Shown in pieces: positions 23,220 to 34,000 of a DNA stretch of 64,000 bases. Under the pieces are notes generated by a model, which did not search any database, was not told the origin of the DNA, and worked only from the letters and a program-made list of their open reading frames with translations. Both the position numbers and the translations under genes were made by a program. Numbering within the stretch: position 1 is the first letter of the stretch; the number at the start of each line of letters is the position of its first letter. This DNA is from Erythroxylum novogranatense (Eukaryota > Streptophyta > Magnoliopsida > Malpighiales > Erythroxylaceae), in contig CM057224.1 in the NCBI GenBank assembly GCA_029891385.1, positions 40,357,005 to 40,421,004 of the forward strand, read 5' to 3'.

Positions 23220-24345
23220 GAATGGATTAACCAGTGTGAATCTGTTAACATAGAACGGCACAATGTCTACAACAGAATGATTGGACCCGTGAATTGTTCC
23301 CAACAATTTTTGTAAATGTGCATAATAAATTGATCAATCATAGTTTATAAATATTTTACATAAATATGCGACTCAAACAATGCAGGAGGCATACTTTTTC
23401 TTTTGTGGGCAGGAAAGTTGCAACAATTGAATGTTTTGGTGTACCTCGTAAGCCTGGTTGACTCTGCAGCATCCTGTTTCTTGCTATTATATTTTGTTAT
23501 TACGCGGAGGAAATGGCCATCTCTCGAGTCTTGACTAGTACTGCTTTCCTTGGCAAGTACGTTTTTTGCCTTCTTTTACACCTTTTTTTGTAATACTCTT
23601 CAACTCTCCTGCTCGACCGCAACTTGTTCTTGGTCCTCATATTGCATAACTTGGAAGCTTACTCGATTTCCTGATACCAACTCCCTCCATCTACCCATCA
23701 ACTCTATGAGAAAGCAGACGACTCCTGTTTCATCAAGAACAATGATTTTATGCTATTGTTGACAGAAGCAATCATTGGCTGGCTTCACAGGTATGCGCAA
23801 TCCAAAATTTCCCTTTTGATCGAATAGTAGATCCATGTCCTAAAAGAACGATCTAAACAATATTTACTTCGTCTTTTAGCTGAAGTCCAAGACACGATTC
23901 TTGCAAGTGATGTGGTGAAGTTGACGTGTAATCGAAAGATAGTCTTCCTCGGTTAATAAACTCATCGCCCTGAGCCTATATTTTCTTATTAGTGAAGAAG
24001 GGGCAAAAAGGATGGAGGTTATCCATAAGCTGCATCCTCAAGCTCTTATCGAACATTCCTATTGTGGAAATGAAATAGAAACTATAGATAACGTCTACTT
24101 CTTCCTAAGCTAAAGTTACTTGCTCTTTCCTGCACATCATATAGGTGGTCATCACAGAGTTAATGACCTCAGTGACCTAGAAAATTGCATGTTTCTACCA
24201 GGCAATTTGGGAGTCATAGGTGCATGGCTGAACATAGAAATGATGAAACTGCTAAAATGGAGAGTGGGGACACGGATCAACTTGGCATTTCTCATTATGT
24301 CTTACCTACCAGATAAACTAGTTTACTCTCATGTTTTTGATTCAG
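23220..24345 (+). other. Non-coding sequence upstream of the CHUP1-like gene
   Basis: Open frames at 23550-23762 and 24120-24356 have no recognisable family. The N-terminal coiled-coil exons expected for a CHUP1 or IPGA1 protein were not found here. This may mean that the gene is 5'-truncated or that its first exons are too diverged to see. Confidence 0.4.
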
Positions 24346-26121
24346 GTGTGTTGTGACAGTACTTTCTTGAAGGTGATAAAATTTGCAACCTTAAATTGTA
24401 TGATTGAGGCCAAAACAGATCTGCTTCGTGTGCTAGAAGATGAAGGGTTGATCATTGAAGATCATAAACCAACAGCTAGTACAATACCTGAGCCTCCATA
24501 TTCTTGCCAGTCTCAACCCTGTCGTCAATCTCTTGGCAGAGAAACAAAGGTTGAACCTTTGAAACAAGAGCATGGAACAAAGATTAGAACAAACAAATGA
24601 CAAAATTCCTCAAGTGATGCCAGGAAGTCCGGATATTGTCAAACAAGAAGCATGAATGCAAAACATCCACTGTTTTCTTTGAATGATGATGCTATAAATA
24701 AACAGAATAGTCAATCCAGTGTATTTAGCATGTCAGCTACAACTCCGTCATCAATCAAGCCTTCTAAAGAATTGACACAACCAAAACTGCCAAATGTATT
24801 GCCTTCAAAAGAATCAGGTCCCGAGGCAATGGTACCTAGAAAAGGTCTGGCTCCCCCTCCTCCACCTCCCCCTGGTGTTGGCAAGTCCCTTGTGCGAAAG
24901 GGATCCAATACTCGATTGAAGAGGTCTACCAAGATGCCTGAATTATTTCAGGCTCTGAAGGGCGTAATGGAAGAATCTAGCCGAGCTGTCAAGTCAACTG
25001 ATAGGAGAAAGATGCAGCTTGGAGGTTCACCTGGTGGAAAGGAAGGATTGAGTGCTTCTCTAGCAGAATTGACGAAAAGGTTGGCTTTTTTGTGTCACAA
25101 GAAGAAATAGCATAATTACTCAAGTAAATAATATAGAAACTAACTTGATTTGTTTTTTGCTTTCCCTCGTTGGTAGTTTAGATCAACATATTTTCATCAA
25201 ATAGAAGGAGATGCTCATAAGTACGGAAAACAAATTGGGGAACTGAAGGTAGCCATCAATTCTTTTAACACCAATGACATGGTAAAGCTGCTGAAGTTTC
25301 AAAACAATGTGGAATCCGTTCTTGAAGTACTAACTGATGAATCACAGGTTAGAAGATTATAACTTGAACTGATTCCAAGTTTATGAGTTCATCTAGTGTT
25401 ACAATTGCACTTGTAAGACTACAGGTGCTAGCAAAGTTTGAAGGATTTCCCACAAAGAAATTGGAAACTTTAAGGGTAGCAGCTGCATTGCACTCAAAAT
25501 TGGAGACAAGCATCAGAACCCTGAAGAATTGGCGGGTAGTACCTCCATTACCACAACTTCTTGACAAGGTTGATTGCTATTTTAGAAAAGTAAGTTCTAT
25601 TCAAGAATGAGTGAGAGTATGACATATCTGCATTGCCGTTTCTATAGTTGCTTATGTTTCTTACGATTCAAGATCAAATTAGAGTTGGATGCTTTCGAGA
25701 GAAACAAGGATGACGAAGTAAAAAATTTCAAGAGCCACAACATTGATTTCGATTTCCACGCCTTCACAAGGTTAAGAGAAGCAATGTTAGATCTTTCCTC
25801 CAACTGCATGGAGCTAGCACTGAAGGTAGGCAACACGTTGATTAAATTGTTCAGAGTCCAAAACAAAAACAAACTACATGGTCGCTATCGTTGCAACAAT
25901 GTTCACTTCTTTTACAGGAGAGAAAAGAGGTGAGAACAACAAACAACAATGTGGCTTCTGCATCCAAAACTGATCAGGAAAGAAGAAAAAGCAATGAAAT
26001 ACTTTGGAGAGTATTTCAGTTAGCATTTCGGGTTTATGCTTTTGCAGGTGGACAAGATGATCGTGCTGATAAGTTAGCCAACGAATTGGCAAATGAAATC
26101 TTAGTTCGGTCAACAGACTAA
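24346..26121 (+). pseudogene. CHUP1/IPGA1-like gene, five visible exons, one in-frame TGA
   Basis: CHUP1 and IPGA1 relatives link organelles or microtubules to the cytoskeleton. Exons: 24346 (or 24373)-25079, 25182-25347, 25425-25589, 25673-25825, 25918-26121, all with GT-AG introns and matching phases (464 codons from 24373). Exon 1 ends with a proline run (24847-24873), a basic stretch (NTRLKRSTKMPELFQALKG) and LAELTKR. Later exons carry the family's conserved C-terminal helical domain: YFHQIEGDAHKYGKQIGEL, FEGFPTKKLETLRVAAAL, SHNIDFDFHAF, and FAGGQDDRADKLANELANEI. A TGA at 24598-24600 interrupts exon 1, while coding continues in the same frame on both sides. The rest is intact, so this is a recent pseudogene, a readthrough case or a sequencing error. 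The N-terminal coiled coil is missing. Confidence 0.85.
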
Positions 26122-26983
26122 TGATGCCAATGCCTTGACAACAAACTATGGCGAAGATTTCAGGCGGCGGCAGAGTTAACATAATGGATTGCAGCTCCAG
26201 AGAGTTCGTCTGTAAAAAAGTCATAGATCTAAAGATAAGCCTTACCCTCATTTTTCCATGACAACTAACCTGCTGAATCTTGCATCTTTGATGGAAGGCT
26301 GCAAGTGACACAGAAACCACACTCGCCCTTTTAAGGCATTTATCTAGTTCATTTGCACGTAAGTTACTTTCTTGCAATCCAAAGCTAACTATACACTTAA
26401 ACTAAGACGTGTTCATAGCTTGGATGAGTGAAGCTCTTCAGTCCATCTTAAGCGTCACGTTGTACACTCGACTTGAAAACCATGATTTTCACCAAGTTAC
26501 GTTGGAGGTATAATTTACTAGGGTTTTAGTGGCAACTACTTTTGGCATTTAAAACTGAAAATATCTTATTAATTATGGGTAGCTCTTATTAATGTTAAAA
26601 TCTCCCTAGTTTTATATGTAAATCAATATGTCTGGAATTATTTATTGGTTCCTTTTCCTTTGTCTCATCTTTATTAAGCTACATTAACAACAGGGACAGA
26701 TCTTCTGTCTCCAAATCTGTGTACCAATTCTGTCTTATTTGATCCAAGCCAAATCCACATAAATAAATAGCTTGGATCAAATAAGACAGAGTTGGTACTT
26801 GAAGAGAGAAGATTTCATGCCATTAGCAACTGCTTGCAGAGAGGGAAGAAAAGAGTTTGTGAAATTGTGATTACTATTGCTTGTCATTCTGCCAAAATCA
26901 TGTGTCTACATCAAAACAGATCTACCCAAAAAAAACAAAAAACAAAAAAAACAAACACCTTTTATATGGACCACCTGTCATTG
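26122..26983. other. 3' intergenic sequence with a long hairpin
   Basis: Non-coding sequence between two convergent genes. It contains the downstream sequence of the CHUP1-like gene and a 29-bp inverted repeat (26721-26798). The open frames on either strand here overlap neighbouring exons or introns and have no family. Confidence 0.6.
26721..26798. repeat. 29-bp near-perfect inverted repeat (hairpin)
   Basis: The arm at 26721-26749 (GTACCAATTCTGTCTTATTT and on) pairs with 26770-26798 at 28 of 29 positions around a 20-base AT-rich loop. It lies between two convergently oriented genes. It may be a relic of a small foldback element, or a hairpin in the 3' UTR region. Confidence 0.9.
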
Positions 26984-28097
26984 TCACTGGGTCTTGGGCT
27001 TTTGAACCTTCACATAGGGGAAAACACCCATGAAATTGATGGCTTTGGGATTCCATCCCAACTGCTTGGCACGGCAAAACATCAGGAATGTGTTGGCAAG
27101 ATATGAACTGAAGCCCATGAAAAAATACCACAAAGCATGTCCCTGGGGGTTAAAACGCCACCGGGGAATAGTGTCACAGCATATTCTATCATAAAGCCAA
27201 CAGAGACTCGCTATGAATACAGAAACCAAATACAGTCTCGCAAGCAGCTTCGCACGCCTATCCTTTGTGTGGATATAATATTTGTAAATCCGGGGTATGC
27301 AGAGAAGACAGAGAATCAAATAATGCACCTTGAAACCAATGCCAAAACGAACCAATGCATGATAACTGCAAATGCAACTCCATATAGAAACAAGAAGGTC
27401 GGCAACGGGAGTGCATGGGCCGCTCTGCTAGGCGATCAACTGAGATAAGCCGTGATTTACCCTCCTCACAACCTGGTCGGGTCCGAGTGTGGGGGCAGCT
27501 GGGGTGGCTGATTCCACTTTTGGGACAAAAAGGTCGGCATTGTACTTCAATAGTGCCAATAATACAGGATGTAAAAATGCAAAAAGCATTTCCCATACCA
27601 TTGGTGTTTCATCTCCTAACTGTTGCCTGTGAAGCAGAGACAAACTATCAATACCTTTATGCGTATATTACGAGCATAAATATGCAGATAATCGTAACCC
27701 TAGTCTTAACATAGCTTTACTGTAGTTTGTACAAGTTCGAACTTACAAGCAATGATACTGTGTCACGAATGTAAAAAAATCACAGAAAAGAAAACATTAC
27801 TTACATGTGCTGCAATGTGGCATGGTATAACAGACTTCCAACAGCAAGTATGATGTTAGATATGTGAAGTATTGAAAACCTCTTCTCAAAGCGTTGTCTC
27901 AAAGCGTTTATAAGGTCAACAAATGCCAAAAGAATGCTTGTGATGTTTGACATGGTATTGAAGAATTCTGCAACGTATGAAGAGTAGACATAATTTTTCT
28001 CACACCAGTCATTAGATGTTACAGGACCCCGAAAGCTTGATATTCCTTCAACCATGTCTAGTTCGGTGTACGTAGGATGACAAAAGTAATAAAACTC
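26984..28097 (-). pseudogene. ACER: Alkaline (phyto)ceramidase copy, disrupted
   Basis: ACER-family enzymes are seven-helix membrane amidases that release sphingoid bases from ceramide in ER/Golgi membranes. Exon 28055-27805 begins MVEGISSFRGPVTSNDWCE, continues NYVYSSYVAEFFNTMSN and ends LYHATLQH. The next exon starts at 27626 (QQLGDETPMVWEM) and ends at the stop at 26984 (VRFGIGFKVHYLILCLLCIP, then NPQGHALWYFFMGF, C-terminal VQKPKTQ). Lesions: a one-base insertion and short deletion after PMVWEML, a 120-bp insertion (27405-27524) flanked by a 15-bp duplication, a one-base deletion near 27365, and Tyr in place of the second His of the HALWH motif, a probable zinc ligand. A 5'-UTR exon border lies at 28097. 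Confidence 0.88.
27390..27539. mobile_element. Short insertion (120 bp) with 15-bp target duplication in the ACER exon
   Basis: The exon segment ACAAGAAGGTCGGCA (27390-27404) recurs as ACAAAAAGGTCGGCA (27525-27539) on both sides of 120 bp foreign to the gene. A 15-bp duplication is typical of LINE-mobilised SINEs, and the insert is GC-rich like plant SINEs. However, no poly(A) tail or clear A and B boxes are seen, so a double-strand-break filler remains possible. Confidence 0.7.
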
Positions 28098-30390
28098 CTG
28101 TTAAGATGGTTCCATATAACCTGCAAGGCAAAGAGCTATAAGAAAAATTGAAATCAAAGAAACTGAACTAGTTGAGTCGTTTTGATGATACAGTGCTCTG
28201 TTAGCACCACAAAACATATTGCATAGATTTTATCACAGTAAGATCAAGAAAAAACGACAAAGAATAAAGAGCTGCAAAAACTCTTAATACCAAACTAACC
28301 AAAACTTCTTTCCCCGAGTCTTAATTTCACTCTGAAAATAAGAAAACAAAATTTAGCAGTTCCATGAATTTTGAGTTTCAGTGTATCAGCACAAAAAAGT
28401 GTTTGTCTGTCTTCTCAAACGGCAATCAACCAAGGGATAAACAACTTGTTACATGACTTAAGTTGGGCCATCTAAACAATCAGCTAATAAGACAGGCTAA
28501 AAGAAAATTCAAGTCTAAGTGAAGGTACACCTACATAGTCTATTACTAAGGAGGTCCTACCTCTCTCACCGTAAAAAAGAAACTAGTAAAAAGCTAACTG
28601 CATAGTGTATCACACATTGTTTTCTAACTGTTACTAAATAGTGCGCATTGCTCACTATCTTATTGCTGTTAACAATACCAAACGTCTTTTATAATATGTT
28701 CTATAATTTCCGTGACTGGAAGTGTTATAACTTAGCTCACATCTCACCAGGAACAAAGAAAAGAAGTTGTCAAAAAATGAACCTGAAAGTTCTGAATGTC
28801 ATCTGGTACAGAAAGAATGTGCCTGAGGCCTTAAACTGCATCTCCTTCCTGAGCAATTACAACTGTTTGACTATCAAGAAAGAAATGAAGTAAATTGTTG
28901 GGTTGTTGTAAAATAAAGAAAATAATCTAGCAAACTTTAATATTTCATCTCCTTTTCGTTTTTTACATAATAATAATTAAAAGGATAAAGAAAAAGGCCT
29001 TTGATATGTATTAGAGGACAGACATGAAACATAATCAAAATAAATTGGCGTAAGAAAACTCTCCTTCTAGTCTATTGCTTAATCTGTTTCCACTCAAATT
29101 TGATAGTAACAAATGCAAAAGTTTATCTTTTCAACTACATTCTACAGGCCAAATTCCTATTCAGTAACTTTTATTGGCAGGAACATGTCTCCAAATGTGT
29201 GTACATTTGGTAAACAAGGAAAACAACAACTACACCTTGCATAACCTAACAAGTTCGATTCTGTTTTCTTTTTTTTTCAAATTATCACCTCGATGAAGCA
29301 GAATAATCATAATATATACGTAATTCTCATATCATACATTAAAAACTTAAAGAGTAAATTGTTAGTTTCCACACTTTTTAGACATAGCTAAAAATATGAA
29401 AACAAATTCAAAGGAAATTCTGCAATAAAGCAATCGGATAAGGATTGAAGGAAGTTATATTAGCTGCCAAACATATTAAAAAGAACAGGAAAAAAATGAT
29501 TTGAGGTAATGGAACCTGTTTAGCGTAATTTAACTTTTGAGTGCCAGATTTGGCTTTTTTTTATTGTCGTCGTTCAAAGTTAAAGATAAAAAACCACACA
29601 AATTGATATGTCATCCCTGTATCTTCGACATTTATAATGGCATAACTCTTAACTGAACAGTAGGAAACAAAGGATCCCTAAGCTATCGAGATCATCATGA
29701 TGCTGATAAAATCTTGAGACTTTAATTTTCCACCAAGAGGCATGTGCTTCAAAGTTTGTGGGATGCCCTTCAAAGACGCATATAGTGCAAAACTAGATTT
29801 TATAGAAAAGCGAAATTATAAGAATCATTTTGCGCCCAAACACTTGGAGGGGCAAAGAGAGCTGGAGAGTCTTCACAACAAAATGGCAAGAAAAAGGCTT
29901 CGATCAGCTATTTTGTGCTTAAAGAATCGAAGCCAGGTTTTAGGAGCAAGCTGAGATGGGGATACGGCGAAATGCCAGTACCAACCGAGATAAGAATACT
30001 AAGATCACATTAGAACTTGGAGGTGCATGATAAAATTTGGAACTAGAAATCTAAAATGCTACTAGGAAGGAAAACTTTAAACTTGGGAAAACTATGTAAG
30101 CGTCCAGAAGATATAACTATTTGATGGCAAATGAAGAAAGTTGAGTCAATAAGAAGTATCCAAGTAAACATCATCTTTGATTTGCTTAGCAAACTAAGAA
30201 GCATCAAATCAATCACACTGTTTGATATCAAAATAGTTAAAATGCAGATTAAAAATGTGAAACAATTGCAAGCTCTATAATAACACTGGGAACGAATGAC
30301 TGGAATCACCTACTTAACCCAAAAGTCCATAGATACAAACAGAACTTAAACGAAAATAACCATAAAGAGAGAAGCACAACGGTCACTCAC
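28098..30390 (-). other. Large 5'-UTR intron of the ACER copy
   Basis: The donor CTTCCAC/GTGAGT-type border lies at 30391/30390 on the minus strand (AAG then GTGAGTGACC). The acceptor TTAACAG lies before 28097. The 2.3 kb between has no domain on either strand. A 70-codon plus-strand frame at 29742-29954 resembles nothing known. Confidence 0.6.
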
Positions 30391-30560
30391 CTTCCACAAC
30401 CAGATCTACACTATATGGGGGAATTCTGAAGCATTTGTCTTCTGTCTCGTCATGTAACAGGAGAAGGAGATATACGAATGTATTCGTATATGCGTGTACG
30501 TCTGTACGAAACCTTCTAGAGTGCTCTTCTTCTTGTGGTGGTGCTGCCCCTCGGTTGTAT
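30391..30560 (-). other. Probable 5'-UTR first exon and promoter-proximal region of the ACER copy
   Basis: The exon side of the 30391 donor reads toward CT-rich leader sequence. The transcription start is unknown; about 30480-30560 is a guess from where the sequence becomes less AT-rich. Confidence 0.4.
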
Positions 30561-30663
30561 CAACTCAAAAGCCGTGTTGTTTTAGGGCTAAGAAAAGTTC
30601 CGTTGAATTGGGGAATTTTATTATCTAATTGATTCAACGGCTGTTGGTTATCAGTCCTCGCGA

Positions 30664-30669
30664 CACGTG
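30664..30669. promoter_or_regulatory. G-box (CACGTG) upstream of the ACER copy
   Basis: A palindromic CACGTG in the context GACACGTGCC lies between the start of the ACER copy and the 3' end of MetRS. G-boxes bind bZIP and bHLH factors in plants. Function here is inferred only from position. Confidence 0.45.
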
Positions 30670-31009
30670 CCTTGGATTCCCACTTTTGATTGTATTATAT
30701 TCACTCACTGTGTTGTTTGCTTTCCCTTGTTTTTTTTTCTGTATCATCTGTCTTCTTCCACTACGATAGTTTCAATTTCACGATGTGTTTGTTTCAAATT
30801 AGTAGAGTTCATTGCTTTATGCTTCCTGCAATTCTAGTAAAATCACAGCTTTTGACATAAACCATGTTCATGGCTTCCCAAGACTGGCTGATTTAAGTAT
30901 AAGTACTGTTCTTTACAACCAATAACAATGTTTACGACATAAAAAATTGATCTCAAGGTAAACAATCAGTCAAAACATTTTTGCTCTCAGTTTTATGAAA
31001 TTTCTTTGT
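30670..31009. other. Intergenic sequence
   Basis: This is the ACER promoter side and the MetRS 3' untranslated side. It contains T-rich stretches and no open frame or repeat. Confidence 0.6.
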
Positions 31010-34000
31010 CTACCTTATTGAGCCACTAGTTATGGATGCAACTTTGCATACACCAGCAGAAGTGGTGAGTGGAATATCTTTGTAGCAAGCTATTAGATCT
31101 TGGTTAGTTTGCAGATCTACTTGCAGCGTCTCCCAAACCTTCTTCTTTGGGTTTAAGACATCATCAGGCTCGCCTTCAAACCCGGGGAATGTAACTCTCT
31201 CACCAACCACGGCAGATTGCGGTGGATCAACCAATTCAACCTGAGAAGTGTCAGTGGTAATGAAATTAAGACAGCAGTGTGACAATGCCATATAACCTTC
31301 TCTGGGCATGTTAATACAATCATTAAGTGTTACAAGAAAATAGAAAGCTTGACAATGCTGGTTATCGAGATTAAGGTCTGAATTCCCGCTTATGACATAA
31401 AGGAGATTACAACGATTTCAAATTTACAAAACCAAAGCCAGAGGAGATGCAAATCAAGTTGAAGTCGGGTTTTTGCATGCTTACCTTAGTATGGTCACTA
31501 TTATTGGCAGCAAAAACCATGGCTTGTGACTTGATGCCCCTCATGGTTGCCGGCTTTAGGTTGCAGAGAACACAGACCTTTCGATTCTGTGAAATAACAT
31601 GATAATCAGTGTCATGGCAGTTGGATCAATGCACGTCTTCCAATAGCATATATCGATAATATAATAAAATCTCCATAACATCTAACAGTTACCTGCATCT
31701 CCTCAAGAGGTATATACCTAACAAGTCCACTAACCACTGTTCTAGGCTGTGCTTCACCCACGTCAATTTCTTCCACGTATAGCGAATCAGCATCAGGATG
31801 TTTCTGAGCTTTCTTTATTAAGCCAACACGAATATCAAGTCTTGTTATGGAAATTTCTTGTTCAGCAGTACCTTTGGATTTGACTTCGGTAATAGGTTTT
31901 TTTGCTTGCTGCTTCTTCCCAGCACCATCTGTAGGAAAAGAGCAACCATTTACAGCCAGCTATGCAGAAGATGATTCGAACCAAATATTAAAGTTTTTTT
32001 ACGAGGAATGAGATTGGCAGAAGATTTTAAAATTTAACCACAAAATGACCAACAAACCAGGAGTTATAAAAACAGAAGCTTCATGGTAAAAACAATCAGG
32101 CTTCCAAACTTCCAAGTATTAGCCATACAACGTTTGTAGATTTAAAGGATGCAAAATTTTACTAGCTTAACAACTTGTAACCTGAAACTTTGGTCTTCTT
32201 CAGTTGCTCAGCAATTGCATCAGCTTCAGCCCTTTCTTTCCTATCAGCTTGACTTCCAGAAAATTTATTCCTGAAGAATTCTACTTCTTCATCTTTCTGT
32301 AAATGAATACATATTTAATAACCACAAACCAAATGAAAAAGATAACAATAGCATTGGCCCCCATGCCTCATCCCCTCCTACAAAATTTAGCATCCTTTTC
32401 AAGCATAACATGCAAAAAAAAAAAACAACCCTTATGAGGAATAAAAAACATGTGTAAGGGACCTTACCAGTTCCTTGAATAATGGCTCTGGTTTTCCAAT
32501 TCTATGACCAGGGGGTATGATCTCCCAAAGTCTTCTGTACCCTTTCTCATCACAAAGAGAAGTTTGTTGAAGAGGCAAATCAAGCTGCTTGAAAACCTTA
32601 AAACGCCAATGCAACAAAGTTTCCCCCAATAAAAGTTAGATCAAATACTAATAAAAAAACAATTGAGAAGATAACAAAAGCTCAATGTATAGATGTGCAG
32701 AGCAGCTAAATTACCTCAAGAGAGAAAGATGGCATGAAAGGTTCCAGCATACAACCAAGAAGATACACTAGCCCAACAGAAGTCCTCATCACTATGGAAC
32801 AAGTTGGCTGGTCCTCCTTGTACAGCTTCCAGAATTGACTTTCCTATAGGATATGGATAGAAAACATTCAGAAGTCATTTCAACAAGAAAAATTGAAAAA
32901 AGAAAATAAATATATTCTGAATGATAGAGGTCTTGCTTGCAGATACGCATTGCCCTCACTCGATATGCTCATTGCTGTTTTCAGTCCTTGCTTCAACTTA
33001 ACCTGATACATCACAATCATGAAAAGTTGAGAAAACGTTAAGATTTGTCAAAGGCTACACAGCAGAACACAAATACCTTCTCCATGGCTTCAATATATTG
33101 CTCCAAGTGTTTATCAACTTCTTCAGTCAATTTCTTGGTCAGAGTATGTGAGTCCGCACCGGGAGCATCAGGAACAATGGAACCATAGCCAGCTCCTGCA
33201 AGTTTGAAATTTCCACTTGAGATGGATACTGAATACAGTTCAAGTGTAATTTTGCATTCATAAGTATTTTGGAAAGGCATAATAGTCCAATTATATGCTG
33301 GTCATATCAACTGCATCAATTACGATGATAAACTTCCAAAAGAAAAAAACAGGTACACAACAGGGGTAAATTTCCATTGTTTCTCTCCTGCAAGTGCTAC
33401 TCCAACAACAACTTGAAATACCAATCCAAGTATAGGCAATATAAACCAGTAACGTTCTGAAAAAAATTTGTGATGTCACACGTGGGTTCCAAATCTAGCT
33501 GATTGGGCTAAGTGTCATACAACTGCTCTACCTGAAGGTTTAGCAATGAAGCTCAACACCCGATTTATGAAGTTGCCCAAATTATTGAGCAGCTCGCTGT
33601 TGAGTTTTGCTTGTAAATCAGACCATGTAAATAGTGTGTCAGATACCTATTTCAAAAAACCAAAGACATTAGCATTTGGTTGGTTGCATGCTAAAGCAGT
33701 GACCCTGAGCATGGACAGGATTACCTCTGGCCGATTAGTCAGCAAATAGTATCTCCACACTTCTACGGGGATGTTTGTATCTTTTGCATCATTACCAAAA
33801 ATTCCTACTCCTTTACTCTTGGAGAACTTTCCTGAGGAAGTCTTAAAACTTAATACATAATTGGTGGTAAAAAAAAAAGGCAGCATAAAACTGGAAGACT
33901 ATTTTGTCAAACTGTTTTCTGGACCAACCTGCTTCATAATTTAAGTATTCAGTAACACTTATAGTTTTCATCAAGGTCCAACTTTCACCAGTTCCAAGAA

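Noticed and set aside
23066..23306. Minus-strand frames of 60-65 codons
   Set aside because: They are antisense to the LINE RNase H frame and its poly(A) tail.
29742..29954. 70-codon plus-strand frame as a gene
   Set aside because: It lies in the large 5'-UTR intron of the ACER copy, has no family and no splice or promoter context.
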